This document shows, one piece after another, positions 1-11,849 of a DNA stretch of 64,000 nt. Origin of the DNA: Notospermus geniculatus (Eukaryota; Nemertea; Pilidiophora; Heteronemertea; Lineidae); contig NMRB01001649.1 of assembly GCA_002633025.1 (NCBI GenBank), positions 62,001 through 126,000 of the forward strand. Direction: 5' to 3'. The stretch's first letter is position 1. Each line of letters begins with the position of its first letter. Under the pieces are notes generated by a model. That model was not told the DNA's origin and made no database searches. It worked only from the letters and a program-made list of their open reading frames with translations. The position numbers were made by a program, and so were the translations under genes.

Positions 1-1432
1 AATAAAGGTAGACCTTAGAGTTAAGGAAGCTTCTAGAATACGGCCCATATTCTAATTGTCATTCAAATCAAGGCTGGCCTTGTCTCAGCTAGGCCTGGCA
101 TGGTGCATGAAAGCTGTTTAACTAAGGATTAACTCATTTGAAAACGTTTGCTGAATAAGTTAAATTGTAGTTAATGAAGAAATTGGTGCGATCGGCTTTG
201 AACCATGCCACTAATGATAAAAGCCAGTGGGAATAATTTTACTGAGCACTCTGGCTGATGTATTTCTAAACAATGTTGTGGATTGATTTTTGGTCGTAAA
301 TCGTGTTTTACTCAAGGTGTAGTGTTACGATTTGTTCTTTCATGAGCTACTGTTTGCCACTTGGTATGTACCCACAAATAAAAAGAGCTAGCATGGCATG
401 GGCTGCTGTGGTTGATTCAACTATTACGGGCCATCGGGGCCAGTTGGTTGGACTTGTAGGGTATCTAGAGCTGGTGCCCTTGGCCTAACACGGTTATTTC
501 ATTCCCTGCTCTCTACACTATTAATGGGCTCAGTAAATCTCTCACCTTGACATCCAATTTAGAGTCGAACATATCAAGATTGACAGGCGTTTATCCGTCA
601 TACTGTTTCATACCACGAGAAGTCAGTTTTAAATGGCTAAATCTGTTCTTAAAATGGAATAAATCCGATTTATTTTCATATTTTTGGAAACAGTTAGCAG
701 ATTAAAATGCCCGAAATATAAAAATCGCGACAAAGCTGGTTTTAATGGTCTTTTTTCTGAGCATACTTGTATACTCTCAAAAAAATTCAGTGTTTATAAT
801 AATCTACCGTAGTTTTATTTATTTATAGAAAATATTTCCATAAATATTCCTCTTGAACTTGTCCAGAGTGCTAAGTCTCTCAAGCGACGTGATCATAATC
901 TTGATCACGTGGGTTACAGCTGCACAAATTCTGTCCAAATCGGTGCTGGTGAATTCTTGACCGTGGTAATCGTAAGCGGTTCTATCGCTCACCTGAATTA
1001 CTCAAAATTGAGTCAGTTATCGCAACCCATCTCGCAAACACTAGGATTGACCTTGAGGTCTCCTTATCCTGGTGTCATTTCCAAGTGATTTGTGTCACAA
1101 AACATAAGCACTTAGGCATCGTTTATTTCTTGATCCGTTAATGCATCGCAATCAATTAGCAGACCTCCCGTTAACAGCTTAAATGCTGATTGACTAATCA
1201 GCATTAAATCGCTCTGTCTTGCTGACCTTACATGTTTTTCCTGTCACGTTTAGACATTCCCAGTTATAATCTTTTGCCGCTAGGGCCTACCTTTGATCGT
1301 TTGTATTGTTGGTCGAAGCCTGCTGAGCTGTTTTCGACTGACTTTAAACTTTTGTAGCAATGCACACTGATTCTAGCCATATGTTGCCCTAATCGAAGGT
1401 TTGCATATATCCAATAATCTCCGTCTTTTCAG
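1..1432. other. Intron or upstream part of NEDD1, no exon seen
   Basis: I see no coding exon here. The next exon (from 1433) starts in phase 0 in the middle of the NEDD1 beta-propeller, so the first WD repeats must lie left of the window. Positions 1-48 look like the right half of the small inverted-repeat element found complete at 42115-42215 (shared CTTCTAGAATACGGCCC end). A short hairpin has arms at 1179-1191 and 1196-1208. Confidence 0.6.
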
Positions 1433-4400
1433 GAGGGGCGAACATGCGTATCTTTCAACTCCAACTCCCGGTATCTACTCAGCGGCGGCAAGGCCGGCAC
1501 AATCGCAGTGTGGGACCTGAAGACGCAGAAGTTAAAGAAAACGTATAAGGTTGGTATTGGAAACATGTGCTCGGTGGAACAACTTCAAGTCAACAGCAAT
1601 GTCAATGAGATATCTGTCCGTTTAGGACACCACTGGGACCAAAAAGTGTTGTCTTAAGTGAGAGGTGTCCTGATTATAGAGGTCAAAGTAATATAATTTA
1701 GACCATCCCTATACTGGCTGCCTCCCCCTCCCCTCCCCCTCAGTCCAGCAGATCTGTTTGTAATCTTGTTCTCTCGTGTTGTCATTACATGATCAGCCTG
1801 ACATCGTCGAGGTATGTGAGACGTGCACATTACCCCCAAGAAATAAAACACAACCGTTTTCATCAATTCACAAATAATATCTGTTATTATTATAATCTGT
1901 GTTCGAAAGCCAAATTTTTGAAAGAGGTTCTGAACCCAGTTGTGAACGACAGTTCCGGGTGTAGTTCTTGCTTATGTGGACCTTCGGCTCTGATCAGGTC
2001 CATGAGTTGGATATTTGGGCAAAACCCCCTTCACTAAACCTGTCTTCAAGAATTTGGCCTAAAATGTGGAATAATATTACCGATGGTACAGTAACCTGTC
2101 CATGGTTTGCTGTATGTTCCTAATACATGTACGTTCCTAACATATGTGTCTTATCACTTTGTCATGTTTATGTGTGAAGGGAACAGTGTGGGTTTGTATA
2201 ACACGGTATCAAAAATGGATAGTATGGCATAACAAGAAGACCTAACTAGATGTCTGTTGAAGACCTGTTTATGCTCTCCTCTGCCTTTGGACAATGTGCT
2301 GTACCAATAGGGAATTGAGTCTTTAGACCTGAAGTCTAGTTCCTCCATCTCTCTCACTCGGGCACTGCTCGTCGTGATGATTTTCCTGTGAGGGAGTTGG
2401 CTCTCAATAGGCTTTCACCTTTGTTGGTTTCCTAACCTACATGTACCAGTACTCTGAGACCAATGGTTCAAATGGCTGCCCATTGAGAGAGAGCCAACTC
2501 TAAAGCTCTCACGTGGAGCAATGTCTTTAGCCTTGGATAAAATCTCTATTAGCTGTTTGGGCCAGCTCCCCTTCTTGTCAATGTCCTCACAGTCAGATAA
2601 ACCAGGTCACTGAAGTAGGCTTTCTATCTCTCCTTAAGTCGATCTTTTTATGTCCCACACATCGCCATTGTTCCCCAGATGTCCACTCAATGGTCGAAAT
2701 CACTTCAGTGAACAAATCATCACGATATCGTGTCAAAATCTGACAGCAAAAATATCAAATAACAAATTGGATCAAAATGCACCAAACTTGTCAAGCGGTG
2801 CATGACGCTGGGTCTTATTGAGTGTTGCCCATTTTCAGCCCGTTTCTTTTGATACGACTCAAATCATCAATTTACAGTAAATATTGCCACTTTTGAACCA
2901 TAAAGTACTGGTTTTATCCCACGCATGAACGACCACAATCTACAGGCCTTTATCGAGGAAATTTTCATGTTCAATCACTGAAAATGTTGGATTTATGAAC
3001 TATCGAAGTTGAACTGGTACAAATCATTAACGTTTTGGTTGATTTCTGTGTCGGATTGTTCCACTGACATGATATGATATTCACAGATTTAACCCTGTTT
3101 GCGACCTTTGTCAATAAAACATCTCCAAAGGAATTGAACAGGAATTCAAGAGGTATTCTTCACCTTTTAACCCTTTAAAGCCCCACAGTATTGAATGTTA
3201 CGATATTTTCAAAAAGTTAGGAGAGTGCACATAGAGGTCCCATAGCCTCGTGAAGGTCCCCAAAATGCCTGTCTGATGCGTACTTCATAGAATCAAGGCC
3301 TAGTTTTCAGCACGCATTGGAAAAACTGCAGGGAGAGCTCTAATGTACCGGTATTCTGACAGAGCGTCGTAGTACATTTTACACTACGCTGACGTCGTGC
3401 GAGAATCGCGGCGATGATTTGCGTTTTTCACATTCAGTACAGTGGGGCTTTAAGAAGAGTCCTGGAGTGATCTGTTAACTGCCTGTTATTCTTAGTAATG
3501 GAATCGCCCCTTATTTCTCTCCCTCTCCCTTCAGGACCATAAAAGCCCCGTCACATATGTCACATTCAACTGGAATGACACGTACATCGCGTCAGGATCT
3601 GATAGTGGTGATATCATCATGTATAATGTTGTCACAGCACAGGGCTCGGCCCCGATGACCACGCCAAACACACAGGTAGGTCTAAGACTTGAGTGAACAA
3701 CTGAAGATTTATCCTTGTAGAGTAGACTACCTCCTTGAGACTGGCAGTTTACGCTTAGTGTGGGCCCCAGTTAAATCCAGTGCAATGGTAAACCTTGGAG
3801 TCTCCCCGGAGTTAAAGCTTGAGGTTGTCCTCTTACCCCACCATTGCCATCCCTCCAGTAGTAAAGACAGTATCCACAAAGGAAAGGCGTGGGTATGCTT
3901 GAATGAAGTAATGGCTATACGCCACACTACAGTGTACTTCTTAGTAAACGTTAGAGCTATCCTGTCGATCAGCTATACTCCTGCTGAACATATAAGTTGA
4001 AATACTGCCTTTTTTACCATCTGACTCTCAGGGCAGACCTGCCGTGACTTCTCTTGTTTAACTTCAGGCAATCAGACAGCTGCAGTACAGCAATTTCAAG
4101 AAGTCTCATTCAGTGTTAAAAGCCAGTATCCACAAAGGAAAGGTGTGGGTGTGCTTGAATGAAGTAATGGCTATACGCCACACTACAGTGTACTTCTTAG
4201 TAAACGTTAGAGCTATCCTGTCAATCAGCCGTACTCCTGCTGAATATTCTTGGCAATTATTACCTTTTCCTCATTTGAAGACAGACTAAGGTCTCTTCTT
4301 GGCTTCAGGCAATCAGACAGCTGCAGTACAGCAATTTCAAGAAGTCTCTCTTAGGATCCGTATCAGATGATGGTGCTGTTTCGCTTTGGGATACCAACAC

Positions 4401-7400
4401 ACGACGGCTGTTACACTCCTTCACAGACATGCATTGTTCCCCGGCGACTGGTCTGGTGTTCTCACCGCTCAACGAGATCCTCTTGATGAGTGTTGGTTTG
4501 GATAAGAGAATCGTCTGTTTTGATGTGGTGGGGAAAACGTAAGTTGGAGATGTCTGGCATATCCTGAGCCGAGGACTCCTGACCGAGAAGGTCGCGGGTT
4601 CAATTCCCAGTTGAATCATCACTTTGTACTCTCAACTTGTCTGAAAGGATCAACTGATGCACTGAACAGGCTACTCTTTGGGTTCCTTTGGGTTCCGTAG
4701 AATGGTTCCTGGAGAACCTGGGCTGATAATGTGAATTTCTCTAAGTACGTTTCCAAGAACCGCCCCATATATTTCACTCCTGCGGAATACCTTTCATTTG
4801 TAATCAGTAGCCTCTATTTGGATGTTTCCGTTTCAGCGCCGTCAAGACCATGAACGCCGAATGTGCTCTGACCAGTATAGATATCCACCACGATGGAGCC
4901 ACTCTTGCCGTCGGATCAAACCGCGGCAAAGTCTTCATCTACGATCTCCGTCAGAAGGCTCAGCCGATTAGCCAGTTCCAAGCCCACCAATCAGCAGTCT
5001 CCTCAATCAAGTTCCAGAACAAAGTCATCAAGGTACGGTATTCTTTGTTGGTTTGTGCTCTTCAATGGAAGGAGTCGCCAAAGTTTGACATTCTCTTCAG
5101 GCCTTTGGAAACCATCTTTTACCATCAAGGGTTAACATCACCATGGTCTCTGCTCCCTTCCTGAGTGGATCATAGTCCAAAAGCAAAGTGACCAGAGGCT
5201 TTGATATTTCTAGGTGTTGGAAGTGTGGAGCCAGAGCTTCTCACAATTTCTCTATCGAAATTCATCAAGATTCTTTTCGTACTAAATGGTGCGTCCCTTT
5301 CTTCAGAATGATAGCACATCAAGTTCCAAGACCCATCGTGTTAGTGTTACCAAGAAACCATCAATAGTTGGTTTATCAAACCAAAACTCCAGTAGCAATG
5401 ACAACAGTCCTCGGAGTATCATGAATGGTGACACGGACGGGCAGAGTAACATAGGACGGAGTGAGTACAAACTATACAGAGTGGCCATACTATACAGGGT
5501 GTTCCAGAAGAATTGTGTAAAAATTGGGAATGAAGAGTGGCTATGGTCATTTTAATGGGCCGCATATTACTGGGGCTTGGCAGAGGGCATGAGGATGAAA
5601 TTTGCATAACTATCTCTCACTCAAGCATTCAAATGCTTTGTATTTTCAGGTTTAGCCGACCGAACAAATCTAACTAATCTCGAAGATGTGATATCTCCTT
5701 ATAGAGAAAGTAAGTATGGCAAGGTATATGAGACTATAGGCCTTGGCTCAGTTCACGATGACCTGTTATGAGACCCTGAGTTCTCTATTTGAAGGATCTT
5801 TTTCACAAGATTTCAGTGGCTGTTTCCTTTGACCGTAATTGAAAACAAGCAATAAATCATACAGTTCAGGCAGCTGTCAGAGTCGTTTACAGACTGTATG
5901 ATGATGACAAAGGGGTGGAGTTACTCTCTGACTTTAAACACCTCTGAACAATGTAGGTGTTATCTGCAGCACCTCTATTGTTAGTAAATATAGAAGTATA
6001 TCATCTGACAATAAAGAAACATAGGATGGCAGAGGTCCGTTCAGTCGGGGGGAGGGGAGAGCTATTTGGTGTTGACATGGAATGGGTTTATCGATGGGTA
6101 TAAGATTACTGTACTTCTTTCAAACTAAAATATTGAGAAAAAGTTTTATAACAGAGGATCATCAATCTTTAAACCTGAATGCACATCTGGCAAGTCGATT
6201 GTCCTCACACATGTAAATGAAATGGTCCATGGACCATGTGCTCACTGGGTTGGACATAATAGTCTAATGACAGAGGGAGGTACATATCAGTTACGAGGAA
6301 TCTGGGTCAAGTCATTCCCAGGTAGGACTTTGATGATTTTTGGGTTATGCCACCTGGCGGCCATATTGGATATCCGATCGGGCTGGAACTTCACATGTAC
6401 ATAAAGGTCATCTGCAGGGGGCCACATAGCACATTGGAGCGCTTTGGGCCAAATTGTTCCTGAGATGTCTCCGAGCTCTTGCTTCAGTGCTTATTTTGTG
6501 TGTATCTCTTCAATGTGAGCCTTGCTTACAGTCCTTAAATTCAACTCAGCTTACCTTAGCTTCATTTCCTTGCTTCTGTTTCAACCCTGATTTTCTTTTA
6601 ATGTTTAGTTGTTCATGGTAAGTAAGACTTCTTTACCTACAGCACAAGTGTGATTGGTCACATCGGTTTGCTGTGTTAACTCATAGATTGAATTGTGTTT
6701 CCATCATCGTAAGCCAAAAGCCCCTACTTCGTTCTCTTCAAGTTTGTGTGAGCCTCAGCTAAGTCAGGGTCAGTCCATGTAAACCTTTTAAGCAGCACCC
6801 CTTGTGACTTTTAGTGTTGTGTGGTTGAAGTGACATAACTTGTTGCAACAGCTCCATGAAATGTACTCCAGTTTTGTGTAATTTCACTACTAATCAAGTT
6901 GAAAGCATGGAGAGAGTAATGGCCTACCACTGCCATGGCCAGTTTTTGCCTTGTCGGTGACAGAAAAGTTCTAATAATAGAGGTATACATGTACTTGCTA
7001 CCATTCTGGATTCAAAACTGTCTCAGCCCCATTTCCTAAAAATACATGTATCTCTAATTCTCTCTGCAGAGACCCTTGAGCCGCAATACATCACAACAGC
7101 ATGCAAGTGCACGTAGTTTACCCCACAGCCCACCGTGCCGTGACGAGCAACCTGGGGGGAGTTCTGATTCCACAGAGTCACCGAGCCCAAAGTTGAAAAC
7201 AAAACGTTCAGCTTCTCTTGGAAGCATGAAGAAAGAAATATTTGACAGAGGTAAGTTCTGTCATGATAGGTGAAGATAGCTGGCCGAGGACACCTCTCTT
7301 TAATAGTCTGTGCCACGAACCATTTTATGTTAGATCAACAAACGGAGAGGCGGACGTAGTAATCATAATCCACATATAGCGGTAATTGGGGATAATCTGG

Positions 7401-8370
7401 GATTAAGACCGTTATTCCGTGGTCTTTGGGAGGATAAACCTTGGGAGATCATGGTTTCTAGTTTATTCATGCCACTAATCTTACAATTACAAATTGCTCT
7501 AATTGAACTGCAAGGTCGCCTGATACTGATTTCCTATTGGCTGTTGCCTTCATACAGCTGTTTGGAGTATCATAGCTCAGGGGTCATTTCTAGTTGAGTC
7601 ATGATGGCGGGCAGTAGTAAAGCATTCAGATTTGATTTGTACGCCATGCTCCGCAGAATACATGAGTCACGTCAACAAGCTGATCCTTTTTCATCCGCAG
7701 TCATAGAACGAGTGAAAAATCCACCAATGGCGCTTCCGGTACGGAAGGTGTCAGAAGATAGTCGGCCGTCATCTTCAAGGAGTACGTCAAGAGGTGCACA
7801 GCTACCGACGCCGCCGACATACCCAATCGAAGAACAAGGTGATGAAGCGGCCAATGGGGATGTCGTCGGGGAAGCATCTGCTGTCCCGATGTCACCGAAT
7901 AACAACACGTTTCACGTGGAATTCATCAAGAGTATGATCCAGGATGCTCTGGAGGATTTCCAGGATCAAGTACGACGCGACGTCTTTAATCTTCAGGTGG
8001 AGATGTTACGCCAGTTCCAGATTCAACAGGTAGGTGGCGTTGCTGTGTGGCGGTTGATACTCAAGTGACAGTTGGCGAGTTTAATGGAAAATTTTTCAAG
8101 AGGAATTGCTTGGTGTTGAAATCCAGACAACATTTCTTCAAGTGTTTGTCAAATTATTCAGGTCCCGTGCCAAACAAAAGCGTCATGTCCCACGTCAAAC
8201 AGCAGCTGACGAATATCATCTGCACACTGGCGTTGAACAGATTACATGATTTCTGTATATTTCAGGGGTACATGATGGCCGTGATGCAGCAGAACTCAGT
8301 AAACCCAGATTTGTTAGCCGAGGTGGAGCGATTAAGAGAAGAAGTGAAACGACTGAAGAAGAACTTTTGA
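1433..8370 (+). CDS. NEDD1: NEDD1 (WD40 gamma-tubulin ring complex targeting factor), copy 1, 5' end outside the window
   Basis: NEDD1 recruits the gamma-tubulin ring complex to centrosomes and spindles. Exons with matching GT-AG ends and phases are 1433-1549, 3535-3675, 4309-4538, 4837-5032, 5307-5460, 5650-5709, 7070-7250, 7701-8029 and 8266-8370 (stop TGA). The first four encode WD repeats (SRYLLSGGKAGTIAVWDLK, FNWNDTYIASGSDSGDI, GLVFSPLNEILL, GATLAVGSNRGKVFIYDLR). The following exons are serine-rich and disordered. The last two match the conserved NEDD1 C terminus (FIKSMIQDALEDFQ, then a helix ending EVERLREEVKRLKKNF), known in the family to bind gamma-tubulin complexes. The WD repeats upstream of 1433 are missing because the window starts inside the gene. 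The 7701 start is set by phase: the open frame from 7601 to 7700 does not fit the preceding exon. The junction 5709 to 7070 is out of phase, so one exon is absent or unseen. The gene converges on EOGT. Confidence 0.9.
2389..2512. mobile_element. Small inverted-repeat element (MITE-like) in a NEDD1 intron
   Basis: The left end (GTGAGGGAGTTGGCTCTCAA) and right end (GAGAGAGCCAACTCTAAAGC, then TCTCAC) are imperfect inverted repeats around about 60 bases. The same element is at 21610-21732 in the second copy. A related family with the same TTGGCTCTCAATGGG core lies at 34894-35026. Non-coding. Confidence 0.6.
3869..4350 (+). repeat. Local tandem duplication carrying a copied exon start, NEDD1 copy 1 only
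   Basis: A stretch of about 240 bases is present twice (3869-4107 and 4125-4350), with a more diverged middle. The first unit includes an intact acceptor and the first 40 bases of the next NEDD1 exon (4068-4107) and then breaks off without a donor. The full exon follows at 4309. The second gene copy has only one such unit, before 23275. I treat 4068-4107 as a dead exon fragment. Confidence 0.8.
5710..7069. other. NEDD1 intron that differs strongly between the two copies
   Basis: Between 5760 and about 6678 this intron has some 900 bases with no counterpart in the second copy, which instead has about 150 different bases ending at 24998. The two copies rejoin at TAACTCATAG (6679 and 24999). 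A donor-like GTAAGTAAG follows a TTTAG acceptor at about 6607-6620, but the 9 bases between them do not repair the reading frame. No confident exon is seen in this copy. Confidence 0.6.
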
Positions 8371-11300
8371 TCGGCCTTCAGGCCAACCAGGGAGATTGTT
8401 ACGGTTCTAACTCAATGCTCGGTGCTGGATCACTGAGTCGTGCACATGCTCAGTGATGATATAATGAGATTGCCGATTCTGATGGTTCTGATTATTCAGG
8501 CAGGGGGCGTTCACTGGTCTGTGACGTATTCCGACTTTTCAAATCAAGGCACCAAATCATACCATCGGACCGTGGGGCATGGTTGCCTTTTGATGAAGCT
8601 CCATGGTTCCTTGTCTACACTTACACCTTTATTTTGCTCAGGGAGGACTCGGAGCATTCCTGGCATGATGTACTGATTTAGGGTTGAGGGATCAACTGAT
8701 CTTTATGTTGCAGCTTACATCAAATGCTTCTTATGGGAACAGAGCTGACAGCTGCTATGCTGGGTACCTTGGCTTGGGTTTTGCTTGTTGCTGTACATAG
8801 GAGACTTAATTCCTGTATATAGGAGTCTGACCTCCTATATATGGGCAAAGGGGCTGTATGCATTGATTAATCTTCTTTGGGGAGAGGTTACTTGCTATTG
8901 GCTGAGGCAGGCATGAGAGTTTTCCGGCAATTTCCGGAAATCCGGTTTTTTGGGAGCCCAAAAGTTGGGTCCTGAGATTCGTGCAAATCTGCAATAAAAA
9001 CTGAAGGGGGGTGAGGTATGATTATGGTCGTCCCAGCTATCCCCGGTCGGCAGATCAGGCCCGAGATCAGGTCACCAAGTCGCGCAAGTCGCGGTGAATT
9101 CCCGCCGGGCGGGCTGCATTGTGGACGCAGCGAATAAATTTTTAGCATCTACGATGGTTAAACCCATGTCGGGCTGCGAATTCCTGCATTGCGCCAATCC
9201 GATTGCCTAATGCAAATGAGGTATAGAACGATCTTCGATGGCTGTACATCTTCCGGGCCCTGAAGTGGTCGCCACGTCACACGATTGGTTGATGCTAATG
9301 CTTTGCCAAATAAGGATATGGCGCGCGTTTCGCGCCCTTCTACCTGATTGGTCAATCAACTCCAGTCATTAACAGTGATGAATGGAATAGTAGCGTAACG
9401 GTGACCATATTTGGCAAAGCATCTGACGTCACACACTCGGCCACTCGATCGGCAATTTCCGTCAGTATTCGTGCCAAGTGACTTTCTTGCAATGGCCGCC
9501 GCCGGGTCAGTATTTCGGATCGTAGATGCCGGGAAATTGGGTCTTTTATCCTCCAATTTTCAAAAATTTTCCTTGCGAGAGGGGGGACACCCCCCCTCGC
9601 GCTCCCCCCCGGTCGCGCTTCGCGCTCCCCCTGCCGGCCTTTGGCCGGCTTCCGGTTTTTCCCTCCGAGACCACTCTCATGCCTGCTGAGGGCTAATCGC
9701 CATATCAGGCAAACGTGTTGTGGTATTGGAGCCGATTCCAGTGGCTGACAGTTTGATTCACTTCCTACTCGACGCTTAGCATGGACTCCCCTGACCACAT
9801 TTATGTTTATCCCCGTCTGCTGGTTGTGGAAATGAGTGGTTTGTATATTATCCTGTTAGAAAGAGGCAGCATACTACAGTCATTGTGAGAAGCAAAGTCT
9901 ACTTTTGAGAGGAGATGATTTGAGAAATTGAGAATGTGCTATTCCCAGAGGGAAGTCCTCATGTTCTGTGTTGATTTCAGCTTTGTAGAATCAGCAGATA
10001 ATATGGACCGTTACATCCTGTTAGTTTCCCTGACTTCATGACAGAATAATCACCCACCATAGCAATAGTTAGGTAATATCACAACTTTACAGTCACCAAA
10101 CTGAGTGATATTCAGGTACCGGCAATGCGTTAGTAGATGGACATAACAATCCCACCTAATTCCATAATACACAGATGAAGATTCTTGACCTGCTGGCCGG
10201 GTCGACCTTGTAACATGCTGACCCCCTCATCAATTCTGTAGAGGTATCACATTGAAGTCCGTTTGACTTACTATTTGTATTGTGTACCTGATCATTTAGT
10301 ATGAAAATTTGGTGAAATTATCTTTCATGTATTGAAACCTGTTTTGCAATTAGGCTTCCTGTACTTGTCTCTGTACATTGCGTAGTTCAAGCACCCATGG
10401 TAAATGGTATATATTTCATAGTGCTTCTAGTGCACTGGGAGGTCACATGTCATCAACTTGTCTCTGAATGCAGTATCCTAGATGAAGTGTCTGCTTGAGG
10501 CTAGTTCAGTTTCAAGAAGAGATGGGATACTGCTCTTATAGACCATTCACACTGGACCACATCAACTGGTCATCTAGTCACAAAAGCATTTATGTAAACA
10601 TCCATCTAAGAATACATGTTTAACTGTAGAATCAAAGCCAGTACAGTGTTCTATGTGCCTTGTGGTAGAGTTGTGTGGGAATGCGTGATCCTGTTGCTAT
10701 GTTTGATATCGTTCAGTACTGGTAGTTCAGAACTGTTCTGTACAGAGTTGAAATGAAATGAGTAATAGTAGTTCTAACAGAGATGTAGGGGATACAACAT
10801 CTTCCATGATATCAAGTGTACTTATTGTTAACTTAGTTTTCGAACATCATAAGTGGCTATAATAAGCATGCAGTATTTATGTATTGAGAACAACTCAACT
10901 GTAGTTCGTTGTCTTTTCCGACTTTAATAAGTCAGTAATGTGGGATTGTGTACATTTACGTCATTTTGTATAATCAACAAGAGTGTTGGACCATGCATGA
11001 AATCGGGGCCTACTGTACATGTACATCTTGCATAATGCACAGGGCCTCGTAAAGTTATGCATGCTCCAGATATGGGTGGACATAATGGGTGAAACTTGTT
11101 TCTGTTTGGAGATTGTTTTAGTACTGTTTGCAGTGACTGATGTATTACAAATATGTTCACAGAGAGCCAGTCGAGTGCTCGCTCCTCTGGGGGGGGGGGG
11201 GTATTCTTTTCATTGTAATTATTCATTTGGTTTTCATCGTTTGTATATTGTGCATAGATCCCAAGGAAACAACAGTATTTCTCTCTGAATCTTCCAAAGC

Positions 11301-11849
11301 TGATGAGTATGTTGACACTTGTTGTCTGAAGTTGGGGTAATTTGGTAACGGATTAATGTTGGGTTTTCTTGTGTTAAAACAAGTGCTAGGCCTACTGACA
11401 TGATATTTGTTCTGAAACTTCAGCCCTAAAAGTGTTGATAACCTCATCACGTTTTGGATCATTAAGCATTTATAATCATTGTGTACAGATCTGATGTATT
11501 TTTCTGTAAATAGACGTATTAACTGTTTCCACGGAGACCAACTTGTTTGATATTTACATCATGAACTTGGAAACAATATCGTATATTTTTTGCTTTCAAC
11601 TATTAAACTGTTGGAAGGTGGATAAAAATCTGTTCCTTGACTTCACTCTAATTGGTGATCACAAGTGAAGGTGGCTCTGTGTTGGCAGAGGTTACATTCT
11701 GGAAGATGAAATACTCTGTAGTGACCTTTCCATCAGCATCAGATTGCTGGCTTCAGGCCTATTCTGCCTCATAACGACTAGAGAGCTCGTGGACTGACTG
11801 GTTCCTATCCTTCCAAGTGCTTTGGCCAATGAGATCTAAGACCAAAAGG
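8371..11849. other. Convergent 3' regions of NEDD1 and EOGT
   Basis: No coding exon is visible. The region should hold the NEDD1 3' untranslated region (plus) and the EOGT 3' untranslated region (minus). The same sequence runs at 26692-29433 in the second copy. The copies differ by the 780-base element at 8907-9686. A run of 12 G lies at about 11191-11202. Confidence 0.55.
8907..9686. mobile_element. 780-bp non-autonomous DNA transposon, present only in copy 1
   Basis: The ends are a perfect 13-base inverted repeat, GCAGGCATGAGAG and CTCTCATGCCTGC. They are flanked by TGAG at 8903-8906 and 9687-9690, and the matching site in the second copy (about 27226) has one uninterrupted GCTGAGGGC. The target duplication is therefore 4 bases, or up to 6 if the ends are drawn differently. 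The interior is GC-rich with nested palindromes (GGCCTTTGGCC, GCGCTTCGCGC) and an imperfect inverted repeat between about 9290 and 9418 (TGCTTTGCCAAATA and its complement). No transposase frame is present, so it must be mobilised in trans. The superfamily is not assigned. Confidence 0.85.

Noticed and set aside
4576-4618. B-box-like GGTTCAATTCCC (GGTTCGATTCCC in unit B) suggesting a tRNA
   Set aside because: No A box or acceptor stem could be found upstream. At most it is a tRNA-derived fragment.
7601-7700. Open frame starting MMAGSSKAFRF just before a NEDD1 exon, conserved in both copies (also 25922-26021)
   Set aside because: The preceding exon leaves one carried base, and only the strong acceptor at 7700 gives the right phase. 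The upstream part is intron that happens to be open, and its conservation only reflects the recent origin of the two copies.
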